A stretch of 64,000 nt of DNA from Streptomyces sp. Edi2 (GCF_040253635.1 NZ_JBEJGX010000003.1:6783501-6847500), one strand, 5' to 3'; shown: positions 51,906-60,734, counted from the stretch's first letter. The notes: generated by a model not told the origin, from the sequence alone. Numbers and translations: made by a program.

Positions 51906-52661
51906 ATGTCAGCTACCGAATCAAACCCGCCTGACGACCGAAGTCGGCACGCGCCTGAGCTGGATGCCCGGCTTGACGGCTTCGGGGCCGACGAGAAGAC
52001 CACCCAGGACTATTACGGTCAGATCGTCCTGATCGAGGACCACCTCATCCCGCTCGGCGAGCACCACACTGCCGATGGCGTCCACAGCTTCTACGTCCTG
52101 CACGACTCCTCGGCCACCTGGGACGTACCAGGCCACCCCCAGTACGTCGCTCTTCACCTTCAACGCGACCTTGAGTCAAAGACGTTCCGCTTCGAGCGAG
52201 CTCTGCTGCCACTGCCCGCGATGGCGCAGTCGTGGCTGATCCACCGTGGCTGCCCGCCGCAGTCCATCGGGCTCAACCCGGAGCTGGGCCCGAAGCCCGC
52301 GGACGAGGCGACGCGGGCCCTGGAGCGACGGCTCATGACCGACGGAGACCACTTCGCACTCGGGTACTCCTACACCTGCGACGACCCGGGCGACCCGGTC
52401 ATCGTGGTGGCGCTGCGTGCCCTGGACGAGCAGGCCCCGTCCGAGTTCCGCGTCGTGGCCGAGGAACTCGATTCCAACGCGTGGACCTACAGCCTGCGCG
52501 AGGGCGGCTTCGACACGGTCGAAGAAGCCCTCCAGTGGTGCGACGACCGTCTCAGCGGCACGGCAGGACCGCTCCCACCCGTCAGGCCGGCCACGTCATT
52601 CGCCCGGACCGCTCCCGCACCGAAGTCACCTGCTCCACACCCGCCGGCCCGATCACGCTGA
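51906..52661 (+). CDS. Hypothetical protein
   Basis: This is a 251-residue protein with a beta-rich N-terminal domain (YYGQIVLIEDHLIPLGEHHT, HSFYVLHDSSATWDVPGHPQ) and a C-terminal domain opening LERRLMTDGDHFALGYSYTC, ending WTYSLREGGFDTVEEALQWC. I recognise no family. ATG 51906 follows GAAAGG. It ends shortly before stem-loop repeat copy 3. Confidence 0.6.
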   Translation: MSATESNPPDDRSRHAPELDARLDGFGADEKTTQDYYGQIVLIEDHLIPLGEHHTADGVHSFYVLHDSSATWDVPGHPQYVALHLQRDLESKTFRFERALLPLPAMAQSWLIHRGCPPQSIGLNPELGPKPADEATRALERRLMTDGDHFALGYSYTCDDPGDPVIVVALRALDEQAPSEFRVVAEELDSNAWTYSLREGGFDTVEEALQWCDDRLSGTAGPLPPVRPATSFARTAPAPKSPAPHPPARSR

Positions 52662-52684
52662 GCCTCAAAGCGACCGTGCGCGGC

Positions 52685-52730
52685 GAAACATAGCCGACGA
52701 TCGCCGGTTGGCCAAACCGGCGATTCTCCG
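52685..52730 (+). repeat. Conserved stem-loop repeat, copy 3
   Basis: The plus strand reads GAAACATAG, CCGAC, then the stem GATCGCCGGTT / AACCGGCGAT around GGCCA, and CTCCGGACT. Copy 2 at 33649-33705 is nearly identical on the minus strand. The repeat lies between two plus-strand genes, about 80 bases before the secreted SH3-like gene. Confidence 0.7.
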
Positions 52731-52810
52731 GACTCTTATATGGCTGCCGGGACGACAGATCTGGCCGCCGCTCCACGCATTCCCCCCTTCCGTAAGGAGG
52801 TGTATTTCGC

Positions 52811-53158
52811 ATGCGCTCAACCCGAATTGCGGTATCTGCCGCGATGCTCGGCGTTCTCGCCCTGTCGGTTGCCTCGACTGCGGCGGCTACGGCCGCCCCA
52901 GCTTCTGCGGCGAGTAGTTCCCAGGTCGCCCGGCCATGTGACCGGCCTGGTCCGTGGGTGATCGACACGAAGGCCGTGACCATCCGCTCGAAGGCGTCGT
53001 CGAAGTCGACCTCCGTCGGGATTCTGTACCGCGGCCACAAGTTCACCGTCCACAAGACCCAAGGCAACTGGCACTACATCACCGACGCGACCACCGGTGA
53101 AAGGGGCTGGGTTTCCGGCACCTACGTCTGCCGGCAGGTCTACATGTGCCTCGACTGA
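52811..53158 (+). CDS. Secreted SH3-like protein
   Basis: This is a 115-residue protein with a signal peptide (STRIAVSAAMLGVLALSVAS, AxA site near 33-35). One bacterial SH3 unit follows: VTIRSKASSKSTSVGILYRG, KFTVHK, GWVSGTYVC. SH3b domains bind cell-wall peptides or saccharides. The ATG follows AAGGAGGTG. Two Cys near the C-terminus may pair. It is the first of a tandem pair. Confidence 0.82.
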   Translation: MRSTRIAVSAAMLGVLALSVASTAAATAAPASAASSSQVARPCDRPGPWVIDTKAVTIRSKASSKSTSVGILYRGHKFTVHKTQGNWHYITDATTGERGWVSGTYVCRQVYMCLD

Positions 53159-53216
53159 TTTAGCTGCCTCCGCCTGCCCCACCTCTCTCCCTCCCTTCAA
53201 CTGTTAGGAAATCTCC

Positions 53217-53561
53217 TTGCGCCTTTCCCGCATTGCCGCTGCCGCAGCTGTGACCGCGGCCATCGCCCTGCCCGCCGTCACCGCTCCGGCCGCCAACGCC
53301 GCAGCCCCGGCGTCTTTCGCTGCCTCTGCCTCGTGTGACAAGTCCGGGCCGTACAAGGTCCACGCCAGCGCCGTGACCATCCGATCCAAGGCGTCGTCGA
53401 AGTCGACCGCCGTCGGGGTTCTCTACAAGAGCCACAAGTTCACCGTCCACAAGGTGACCAAGTCCGGCTGGTGGGTCTACATCACGGACAAGAAGACCGG
53501 CGTAAAGGGCTGGGTCTCCGGCGTCTACGTCTACCCGACCGTCTACACCTGCCTCCACTAA
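53217..53561 (+). CDS. Secreted SH3-like protein, tandem paralogue
   Basis: This 114-residue protein starts at TTG 53217. The signal peptide (RIAAAAAVTAAIALPAVTAP) leads to an SH3 unit almost identical to the upstream one (VTIRSKASSKSTAVGVLYKS, GWVSGVYVYP). The pair is a recent duplication. Export with the transfer genes suggests a surface role such as mating contact or wall binding, inferred only from location. Confidence 0.8.
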   Translation: MRLSRIAAAAAVTAAIALPAVTAPAANAAAPASFAASASCDKSGPYKVHASAVTIRSKASSKSTAVGVLYKSHKFTVHKVTKSGWWVYITDKKTGVKGWVSGVYVYPTVYTCLH

Positions 53562-53637
53562 AAGGCCACACCACGCCGCGCCATCAATGGCTATCGGCGA
53601 CCTCTCACGGAACCGCCGCAGATGAAAGGAGTCCGTT

Positions 53638-54105
53638 GTGCTTGACGGCGTAGACGACGTCATGGGCGTCATCACCGAGCATATCGAAGCCCGCTTCGAT
53701 ATGAACCTCGCGGAACTGCAGAAGGCTGTCACCGCGGCTCCGCACGCGAACCGTGAGGCCACAGAGGTCGTCCGCTGGCACGGCATGCTCGCAGAGTCCC
53801 AGAAAGCACTGGAAAGGGCTGAGGACGAACTCGTTGCCGTGCTCGAAACCCAGCCGATTGAACTCGACGATCGAGCTATGGCAATGGCTCACCGAGTGAA
53901 TATGGCCGTGACCGCGAGGAACGGGCGAGCCATGGTCGTGCAGTGGCTCCTCGACCCCACCGCGTACGGAAAGCAGGGCCTGGCCGCGGAACGGCTGGCC
54001 CGGCTCAGCCGCGGGGCCCGGCAGGGCCCGGCCGTGCAGACCAGCGCGCCATTCCGGCCAGCGACTGCACCGGAACCGGCATCGGGACGAAGGTTCCTGC
54101 GGTGA
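53638..54105 (+). CDS. Small helical protein
   Basis: This 155-residue helical protein (LAELQKAVTAAPHANREATE, MLAESQKALERAEDELVAVL, GKQGLAAERLARLSRGA) has coiled-coil character. The GTG at 53638 follows AAAGGAG. It is the first of three coupled helical genes; its stop overlaps the next GTG. Function unknown. Confidence 0.68.
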   Translation: MLDGVDDVMGVITEHIEARFDMNLAELQKAVTAAPHANREATEVVRWHGMLAESQKALERAEDELVAVLETQPIELDDRAMAMAHRVNMAVTARNGRAMVVQWLLDPTAYGKQGLAAERLARLSRGARQGPAVQTSAPFRPATAPEPASGRRFLR

Positions 54106-54542
54106 GCGTCCGACTCAAGCCCAGCACCCTGGACGGCCGGCTGGAGCAGGTCTTCGACGCCGTCATCGCCGACCTGTACGCGACAGCCGCCAGTCCGGAC
54201 GCCCCCGCCGCGGTGACCCGCGCCATGGAGCTGCGTTCGTTCCTCGCCCTGGCCGAGGAACAGGTCATCCGTGTCCGCGACCGAGTCCACCACGCCATGG
54301 CGGCCGAGCGCGACATGGACGAGCTGTCCGCGGGTGACCTGCGGTTTGACGCGCAGTGGCTGGAGGCCGCGCTCGATGCCCGCAACGGCTATCGAGCCGC
54401 GCTTGATGACCTGCTGCGCACCATGCCGACTGCTGTCCAGCAACCCCGGCCCGTCCGCATGGCACAACCGGTGGCCACCACCACCCTCCCCACCGCCGCC
54501 CCGGCACCGCAGCGTGCCGGGGCGGCCCGGGCCCGACCGTGA
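54102..54542 (+). CDS. Small helical protein
   Basis: This is a 146-residue protein, helical (LEQVFDAVIADLYATAA, MELRSFLALAEEQVIRVRDR, LEAALDARNGYRAALDDLL), with a Pro/Ala tail. The start is GTG 54102, overlapping the previous stop (GTGA). A longer frame upstream is a shadow. It is similar in style to its neighbours on both sides. Confidence 0.68.
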   Translation: MSVRLKPSTLDGRLEQVFDAVIADLYATAASPDAPAAVTRAMELRSFLALAEEQVIRVRDRVHHAMAAERDMDELSAGDLRFDAQWLEAALDARNGYRAALDDLLRTMPTAVQQPRPVRMAQPVATTTLPTAAPAPQRAGAARARP

Positions 54543-54552
54543 AAGCCCCCGA

Positions 54553-54987
54553 TTGCCTGACCACATCACGTCACCCGAGATAGCGGGACAGATCCAGGAC
54601 CTGTACGGCGCACCGCTGGCCGACCTGGAGGCATACAGCCAGGACCAGCCGCCCGGCATGCTCGCCGCCCTTCTCGGCATGCACTGCGACCTCGCCGTCG
54701 CCGAGCAGAGCATCACCGTCCACCGCGACCGCCTCGCCCAACTCGTCCACCCGGATCGGCAGATAGGCGGACCTGAGGTGTCGCACGTTCTCGACTGCGC
54801 CCGACGGCTCGCCGAAGCAGTCGCTGTGCGCGACCTCCAGGCCAAGACGGCTTGCGCCGTCCTCAGGAGCCTCGGTCGCGTCACCCCGACCCCGGGGCGC
54901 GCCGCCTCACCCGAGCCGGCACCCGCCCCCGTGCCAGCCCTGCCCGCTTCACCCGTCCCGACCGCGAGCACTGCTCCAAGCCGCTGA
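54553..54987 (+). CDS. Small helical protein
   Basis: This is a 144-residue helical protein (EIAGQIQDLYGAPLADLEAY, MHCDLAVAEQSITVHRDRLA, LDCARRLAEAVAVRDLQAKT). The start is taken as TTG 54553, with only a weak GAAAG upstream. It is the third of the helical trio and precedes the HxlR-type regulator. Confidence 0.6.
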   Translation: MPDHITSPEIAGQIQDLYGAPLADLEAYSQDQPPGMLAALLGMHCDLAVAEQSITVHRDRLAQLVHPDRQIGGPEVSHVLDCARRLAEAVAVRDLQAKTACAVLRSLGRVTPTPGRAASPEPAPAPVPALPASPVPTASTAPSR

Positions 54988-55025
54988 CCCACGGGCTCCG
55001 TTCACTCACCCAGGAAGTTCCTCCA

Positions 55026-55874
55026 TTGGCTACCACCGGTCTGCCCTCCGACACCGGCGCCGATATCGCCCGCGTCTCCGAGGCCCTGGCCATGATCACT
55101 CCGCGATGGCACGTGCGGATCCTGCTGGCGCTGGGCCGTCCGCTGCGCTACAGCGAAGTCGCGGACAAGGTTGCCTGGCTGCAAAACGGCCAGCTCCATC
55201 CCCGGCTTCAGTCCCTGTGCGAAGCCGGCCTCGTCCAGCGCACCGAGCACACCCCGCGGCACGTCACCTACGGCCACACCGATCGCGGCGCCGCCCTGCT
55301 GCCGGTACTGCCGCTGATCGTCACCTGGGCGGAGGAACATCTGGAGAAGGCAGACCGGCCGCTGCCCGCGATCGAGCAGATCGAGGACAGCCTCACCCTC
55401 CTCACCCGGCGCCACGCCGCCGCGATCCTGTGGGTACTGAAGTCCCGCGGGCAGACCGGCGGTCGGACCCTGGCCAAGATGGTCATGCCCGACAGCGACT
55501 GGACCAACGTCTACCCGCCCCTGCGGCAGCTCGTGGCTGACGGCTTGGTCGACACCGCCGGCATCGGGAAGCCCTACCGCCTGTCCGATGCCGGCGACGC
55601 TCTCGGGCCTGTCTTCGGCGCTCTGTCCGCGTGGTCGGCCGGGCAGCCCCTCACCCAGGCCGCCCGGCACCCGCTCTGGGGACGCCCGGACACCGCGCCC
55701 GCTCCGAAGACCTGGGTCAGCAACCAGTCGCGGCTACCAGCCCCAACCACCACGCCCGCACCCAGCACGAACGACCAGATCTCCTCACTGACGTGGCAGC
55801 ACCGCGACCTGTTCTCCCATGCCACACCCGCTCGTTCGGGGGCAGCACTCGCGGCGGGAGGGCCGCGCCGATGA
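55026..55874 (+). CDS. HxlR-type regulator with two winged-helix domains
   Basis: This is a 282-residue protein. Two winged-helix units occur in tandem. The first spans about 15-105 (RWHVRILLALGRPLRYSEVA, LHPRLQSLCEAGLVQR). The second spans about 118-210 (LLTRRHAAAILWVLKSRG, TNVYPPLRQLVADGLVDT). HxlR proteins normally carry one domain and act as dimers, so this could be a monomeric pseudo-dimer. The start is TTG 55026 after AGGAAG. It is coupled to a second regulator and an MFS gene downstream, which it probably controls. Confidence 0.75.
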   Translation: MATTGLPSDTGADIARVSEALAMITPRWHVRILLALGRPLRYSEVADKVAWLQNGQLHPRLQSLCEAGLVQRTEHTPRHVTYGHTDRGAALLPVLPLIVTWAEEHLEKADRPLPAIEQIEDSLTLLTRRHAAAILWVLKSRGQTGGRTLAKMVMPDSDWTNVYPPLRQLVADGLVDTAGIGKPYRLSDAGDALGPVFGALSAWSAGQPLTQAARHPLWGRPDTAPAPKTWVSNQSRLPAPTTTPAPSTNDQISSLTWQHRDLFSHATPARSGAALAAGGPRR

Positions 55875-56386
55875 ACAGCTCCCCCTCCACGGCCACCATG
55901 CCGGATGCCTGCTCGGCGCTTTCCTATCCGGCCCTGATCCGCCTGATCGCCGAGATCGACGACAACGGACCCATACCCCTGCGCCGACTGGCCGGCACCC
56001 TCGCTGATCTCTCCGAGAACCGCCTTCGCAGGGCCACCGATCTGGCCCGCGACCTCGGCCTCGTCCACGTCCGGCCTGAAGGCCGCCTCGGACTGACCAC
56101 ATCCGGATCGGAGTTGGCGGACCTCTACGACGCGACAGCACGGTGGGCCCGCCGCCACTCCTATCCGAGCACCACCTCCGACTTCACCAACCGCATCCAG
56201 AGCACCCTCGCACTCCTGGCAGCGGCACCCGCCCTCACTGAGGAGCGCGGCCTCTGTGGCCCAACAGCCGACTCCCAGCTGACCGCGGACGCTCACGCCG
56301 ACTTGACCGGGGCACGTGATCTGCTGGATCAGTGGCTGGCCGCGAACCAGGCAGTCCAGCGCGGCGCGTCCCAGTCCGCCGAGTGA
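55871..56386 (+). CDS. Winged-helix regulator
   Basis: This is a 171-residue protein. Residues 15-80 form a winged helix (LSYPALIRLIAEIDDNGPIP, LADLSENRLRRATDLARDLG, GRLGLTTSGSELADLYDATA) related to the domains of the upstream double HxlR protein. ATG overlaps its stop (ATGA), and its own stop overlaps the MFS start (GTGA). The C-terminal helices may form a dimer interface. Confidence 0.65.
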   Translation: MNSSPSTATMPDACSALSYPALIRLIAEIDDNGPIPLRRLAGTLADLSENRLRRATDLARDLGLVHVRPEGRLGLTTSGSELADLYDATARWARRHSYPSTTSDFTNRIQSTLALLAAAPALTEERGLCGPTADSQLTADAHADLTGARDLLDQWLAANQAVQRGASQSAE

Positions 56387-57612
56387 CGGGCCCCACCGTC
56401 TGGCCCCGGCAGCCCGGCACAACCGCTCCGACCTTGCTGCGTGGCGTCTATCTGCCCCGGGCGGCCGACGGCGCCGCGTTCGCGATGACCACCTACGGCA
56501 TCCCCCTCCTCGTCCTGGCCACTACCGGGTCTGCGGGGCTAACGGGGTTGGCCTTCGCACTGGAATGGCTGCCCCGGCTCGGCGCCTTCGTGGTGGCCGG
56601 CACTCTCGTCGACCGCCACGGCACCGCACGCGTCTTCCGCGCCGCGTGCGTCCTGCGGGCCCTGGTCGTCCTCACCGCTGCGCTCCTGCTGACGGTCCAC
56701 GATGCCGGGGCGCTCGCGGCGGTGATCGTCATGGTGCTCGCCCCGGCATCTGGCGTCCTCACCGAGTTCAGTTACGTCGCCGCCGAAACCGCCGGCGGCG
56801 AGGCGAGCCGTACAGCCGGAGGCCGGGCGCACCGAGTGCAGTCCGTTCTGCTGGGGATCGACCAGAGTGCCATGCTCGCCGGACCTGCGGTGTCGGGCCT
56901 GCTGTTGGAGCACGGCGGCCCGCCAGTGATGCTCAGCACGCTCGCGGGCTTCTCGCTCCTCGCCGCCGCCCTCAGCCCCCGCCAGCGCTCGCACCCTATC
57001 GGTGCTATGCCGGAGAAAAGCGGGCTCGGGTCAGGCTGGCGGACGCTACGTACGCTGCCGGCGCTCGCTTGGCTGGTGGGCGGCCTGCTCGTTTCCAACG
57101 TGGCCATCGGCCTTCTCCAGGCGGCCATGCCGATGATCGTGGTCAACGAACTCGGGCGTTCCAAATCCGATGCCGGACTCATCTGGTCCGCCGCAGCCCT
57201 CGCGTCCCTGCTCGCCGTCACCTCAGCCCGCCGGGCGATCGACCGCTGGGGCCTGTGGCCGGTGGGCACCGCCTCCGCTGCCATCGCAGCCACGGCAACC
57301 CTCGCCGTCGCCCATGCCGACTCCTACCGCGGCTACCTCCTGCTGATCGCCGTCCTGATGGCCGGCGAAGGCGGACTCACCGTCGTCCTGCGCACCATGC
57401 GCTCCCATCTCATCCCACGTGACGTCTTCGGCAGCACCCTCGCGGTGACGATCCTGCTGCTCCTGCTGCCCTTCCCCGCAGCCGGACTCCTCGTCGCGGC
57501 GATTCCGCCCTCCCAGCTCGGACACGCCCTCACCGCTGCTGCCCTCCTGCAAGCCCTCGGTCTCGCGACCACCTTCACCCGGCTACGCACACTGCCCGCC
57601 GCATCTTCTTGA
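56383..57612 (+). CDS. MFS transporter
   Basis: This is a 409-residue membrane protein with about twelve hydrophobic helices. The N-terminal half has the motif-A-like loop VAGTLVDRHGTARVFR between helices 2 and 3. The protein probably exports a small molecule or drug. Its GTG overlaps the regulator stop, an arrangement common for exporters under HxlR control. Substrate unknown. Confidence 0.8.
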   Translation: MTGPTVWPRQPGTTAPTLLRGVYLPRAADGAAFAMTTYGIPLLVLATTGSAGLTGLAFALEWLPRLGAFVVAGTLVDRHGTARVFRAACVLRALVVLTAALLLTVHDAGALAAVIVMVLAPASGVLTEFSYVAAETAGGEASRTAGGRAHRVQSVLLGIDQSAMLAGPAVSGLLLEHGGPPVMLSTLAGFSLLAAALSPRQRSHPIGAMPEKSGLGSGWRTLRTLPALAWLVGGLLVSNVAIGLLQAAMPMIVVNELGRSKSDAGLIWSAAALASLLAVTSARRAIDRWGLWPVGTASAAIAATATLAVAHADSYRGYLLLIAVLMAGEGGLTVVLRTMRSHLIPRDVFGSTLAVTILLLLLPFPAAGLLVAAIPPSQLGHALTAAALLQALGLATTFTRLRTLPAASS

Positions 57613-57640
57613 CCCGCAGCAAAGAGAGGATTCACCGCTC

Positions 57641-57949
57641 ATGCCCACCATCACGCAGGACCGACTGCCGGGCCTTCGCCGTTCCTCGACGATCACCGAC
57701 CGGTTCCGCGCCTTCGACGCCCAGCACCCCTGGATCTACCGTGCCTTGGAGCAGCTCGTCGAGGAAAGGCTCGGCGCGGGGGCGAAGAACGTCGGGACGA
57801 AGGCGCTGTTCGAGGCTCTGCGATGGCGCCACCCGCACGAGGTCAGGGGTCTCAACAACGACTACACCGCGCTGTACGCGAGACGGCTGCTCGCCGAGCA
57901 CCCGCAGTGGGCATCCGTGATCGAGATTCGCCGCCGACGCAGCCCGTGA
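57641..57949 (+). CDS. Small conserved-type protein of phages and mobile elements
   Basis: This is a 102-residue protein: ITDRFRAFDAQHPWIYRALE, GTKALFEALRWRHPH, LNNDYTALYARRLLAEHP, then an IEIRRRRS end. The order of F-x-x-F, HPW/NPH, LRW, LNNxY and YAR resembles a widespread phage-associated protein of unknown function, from memory. ATG 57641 follows a GAGAGGA purine block. Confidence 0.68.
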   Translation: MPTITQDRLPGLRRSSTITDRFRAFDAQHPWIYRALEQLVEERLGAGAKNVGTKALFEALRWRHPHEVRGLNNDYTALYARRLLAEHPQWASVIEIRRRRSP

Positions 57950-57999
57950 ACACCCCATCCCATCACCCGACCCTGTTCTGACCGTCGAGGAGCCTGTTC

Positions 58000-59256
58000 T
58001 TGCCCGACCGTCCTGTCGCCCTGGGCGTCGCCGCAGCCGACACGGAGGGGCAGGCCGGTCGCGTGAGTCCGACAGCCGCCTCGGCCCGGCGCAGCCGGGG
58101 CCTGCTGACCGGCTACTTCCTCGGCATGGGAGTGGTGATGGCCATCTGGGGCGCCCGGATGCCGGCCGTACAGCAAGCCGCCCACCTGACCACCGCACAG
58201 CTGGCTCTGGTGCTGCTGGCCGCCGCGCTCGGCATGGTCGCCGGACTGAAATTCGGAGGCCGTCTAGCCCTCCCCGAGCGGCTTCCCACCCTGCTCACCG
58301 GCGGAGCCGCCGGCCTCGCCGGCTGCCTTGCCCTCCTTGGGCAGTGCAACAGCCTTGCCTCGCTGCTCGCGGCGGCGCTGGCCTTCGGGGCCACCCACGG
58401 CGTACTGGACGTCGCCGCCAACGCAGCGGCGGTGCGCTGCCAGAACGCGTACGGCAGATCGATCATGTCTGGCTTCCACGCCGCTTACTCCCTCGGCGCT
58501 CTCGGCGGCGCCGCCCTGACCGCCGCCACCGCCCACACCGCGCACACCAGTCTCTTCCTCGTAACCGGCCTGGCTGTGGCGGTGGTTGCGCTCGGCGCCG
58601 CACCGGCGACCCAGACCCTGAGCGGTGCCGATCAACCGACGACGCCCACCTGCCGAGGGGCCGACGAACGCCGACCGCCGCTGTCCCGCGCGAAGTTGTG
58701 GCTGCTGGGGGTGCTGGCCGCGGGATCGCTGCTGGGTGAGGGGGCAGCCGCCGACTGGGCGGCCGTCCACCTGCACAGCCTGCATGCCACAACGGCCGTA
58801 AGCGCCACCGCATTCGCCGTCTACAGCGCCGCCATGGCCCTCGGACGCCTGACCGGGGACCGTCTCCACACCGTCTTCGGCGCCACAGCCGTGGTCCGGG
58901 CCGGCGCGGTGCTCGCCGCGGCCGGGCTTGCCACCGGCGTCCTGGCCGCCAGTGTGCCGTGGGCGCTCGCCGGATGGGCGGTCTTCGGACTCGGCCTGTC
59001 CACCACCGTCCCCTCGCTGATCACCGCGGCCGGAGCCGGTGGCCCCAGCGCCGTGGCCACGGTCGCCGTCATCGGCTACGTGGGCCTGCTGGCCGGCCCC
59101 GCCTTGATCGGCGCCCTCGCCAGCGCCACTGCCCTGCCTGCGGCCCTGCTGCTGCCCGCCCTGCTCGCTGCCGCCGTTGCCGGCCTGTCCCATCGCGCTC
59201 TGGAGAACACCGCCCCGTGCCCCGCACCACCACGCACACCGGCCCCGACGCCGTAA
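58000..59256 (+). CDS. MFS transporter
   Basis: This is a 418-residue membrane protein with about twelve helices (LTGYFLGMGVVMAIWGARMP, ALVLLAAALGMVAGLKFGG). It is of the FucP/YbjJ-like branch rather than a drug-exporter type, judging by the conserved GARMP in helix 1. TTG 58000 follows GAGGAG with 7-base spacing. It overlaps the HAD gene by 40 bases. Substrate unknown. Confidence 0.78.
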   Translation: MPDRPVALGVAAADTEGQAGRVSPTAASARRSRGLLTGYFLGMGVVMAIWGARMPAVQQAAHLTTAQLALVLLAAALGMVAGLKFGGRLALPERLPTLLTGGAAGLAGCLALLGQCNSLASLLAAALAFGATHGVLDVAANAAAVRCQNAYGRSIMSGFHAAYSLGALGGAALTAATAHTAHTSLFLVTGLAVAVVALGAAPATQTLSGADQPTTPTCRGADERRPPLSRAKLWLLGVLAAGSLLGEGAAADWAAVHLHSLHATTAVSATAFAVYSAAMALGRLTGDRLHTVFGATAVVRAGAVLAAAGLATGVLAASVPWALAGWAVFGLGLSTTVPSLITAAGAGGPSAVATVAVIGYVGLLAGPALIGALASATALPAALLLPALLAAAVAGLSHRALENTAPCPAPPRTPAPTP

Positions 59257-59843
59257 TCCTCGACTACAACGGCGTGCTAGGCGTCCAGCCCACCACCACC
59301 CAGTGGCTCCGCCTCGCCCGCACTGCCACCGGGGAGGCAGACCTCGCCGCCTTCCAGAACGCCTTTTGGAGCGCGCGTCCCCTCTACGACGCCGGCCAGC
59401 TCAGTGACCAGGCGTACTGGGCTCAGGTCCTCGGCTTCCATCCCAGCAGGCGCCTGCTGCGCGAACTACGTGTCGCTGACACCAACATGTGGATCACCAC
59501 CGACGACCGCGTCCTGCGTGTCCTGCACCGCGCCCACCAGACAGGACTGCCGATGGTGCTCCTGTCGAACGCGCCCGCCCACCTCAGCGACGTGCTCGAC
59601 ACCCACGACTGGCGCCGGTTGATGACCCACGCCCTGTACTCGGCTCGGCTGGAGGTGTGCAAACCCGACCCCGCCACTTACCAACACGCCCTGAACACCC
59701 TCGGAGCCGCCCATCCGGAGCGCGTGCTCTTCGTGGACGACCGTGGCGACAACTGCAGCGCCGCCCGCCGACTGGGACTGCGCACGCTGCACTACACCGG
59801 CCGGCCTGCCGACCTCGAAGCAGCGATGCTGCCCGCCGGCTGA
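59217..59843 (+). CDS. HAD-family hydrolase
   Basis: This is a 208-residue enzyme with all four HAD motifs: I as ILDYNGVLG with the nucleophile Asp, II as LLSNAP, III as VCKPDP and IV as FVDDRGDN. The second motif-I acid is replaced by Asn (DYN). That is seen in some members and may alter the reaction. HAD enzymes are mostly phosphatases. The start is GTG 59217, within the end of the MFS gene. Confidence 0.82.
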   Translation: MPRTTTHTGPDAVILDYNGVLGVQPTTTQWLRLARTATGEADLAAFQNAFWSARPLYDAGQLSDQAYWAQVLGFHPSRRLLRELRVADTNMWITTDDRVLRVLHRAHQTGLPMVLLSNAPAHLSDVLDTHDWRRLMTHALYSARLEVCKPDPATYQHALNTLGAAHPERVLFVDDRGDNCSAARRLGLRTLHYTGRPADLEAAMLPAG

Positions 59844-59867
59844 CCAACCCCAACCTCTCAGGATCCC

Positions 59868-60734
59868 GTGCCACCCCACGACGACCTTCGCACGTTAGAT
59901 GGAGACGTCTATGTCTCCCCGCGCTACCTCGCCCGCTCCACCACGACTGGCGACCCCGCCCTTGCCCCACTCCTCGACCTCGGCTGGGACCTCCAGCACG
60001 ACGACCTCGGCAACGTCTACGTCCATGCACCCGACCGCAAGGTCCGCCTCGGATACCTCCCCGAAGGCGAGGACGACGGTCTCTGGCGCATCAACGCCTA
60101 TACGGACCCCTTCGGCCCGCCCACTTGGGGCGCCTGCTTCAACGATTCCAGCCCGACAGAGTTCGTCCGTGCCTTCACCACCGCGCTCGCCGAGGCGTAC
60201 GAGCACGGGCCGGATACCTACCTCGCGGCGCCGGATCCGGGGCGCACCGACCGAGACCCGTTCCTTGCGGTAGCGCCGCTCATCAACCGTGGCTGGGAGG
60301 TCGAACACCCCCGGTGGGGCGTCTTCGCGGTCCAGTCGGCCGACGGGCTTGCCGGGCTGGAGTTCACCACCGGACACCTCGATCCGGAAGCCGAGCTGAC
60401 CACCCGCGATGCCCGCTGGCAGCTGTGGGCCGGCACTTCCCTCGACCGCCCCGCCTGGTACGCCACCGCCAGCACCGACACCCCCGTCGCCCTGCTCAAA
60501 GCCGTCACCGAGTGCGTCTCCGACCCGGCCCCGCTGCCCCGATGGCGACAGGACACCCACAGCTACGTCGAGGGCTTGGCCCAGCTCACCCCCACCCTTC
60601 CGCCGAGCCCCCCGGCCCCCACCCCACTCGACATTCAACGGGCCGCCTCTCGCGGCCCGGCTGTACTCCCCGCTCCCAGCGTCCCGCGCTGGAGTACCAC
60701 CAGCCGCCCTGCCCTGCCCGGCCCCCGTCGATAG
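59868..60734 (+). CDS. DUF317 (SPDY)-family protein
   Basis: This is a 288-residue protein with two DUF317 repeats (VSPRYLARSTTTGDP, then VHAPDRKVRLGYLPE and EFVRAFTTALAEAYE; then NRGWEVEHPRWGVFAVQSAD and KAVTECVSDP). It is the only DUF317 gene on the plus strand of this window. The start is GTG 59868. No helical partner gene lies directly upstream, unlike most minus-strand copies. Confidence 0.78.
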   Translation: MPPHDDLRTLDGDVYVSPRYLARSTTTGDPALAPLLDLGWDLQHDDLGNVYVHAPDRKVRLGYLPEGEDDGLWRINAYTDPFGPPTWGACFNDSSPTEFVRAFTTALAEAYEHGPDTYLAAPDPGRTDRDPFLAVAPLINRGWEVEHPRWGVFAVQSADGLAGLEFTTGHLDPEAELTTRDARWQLWAGTSLDRPAWYATASTDTPVALLKAVTECVSDPAPLPRWRQDTHSYVEGLAQLTPTLPPSPPAPTPLDIQRAASRGPAVLPAPSVPRWSTTSRPALPGPRR

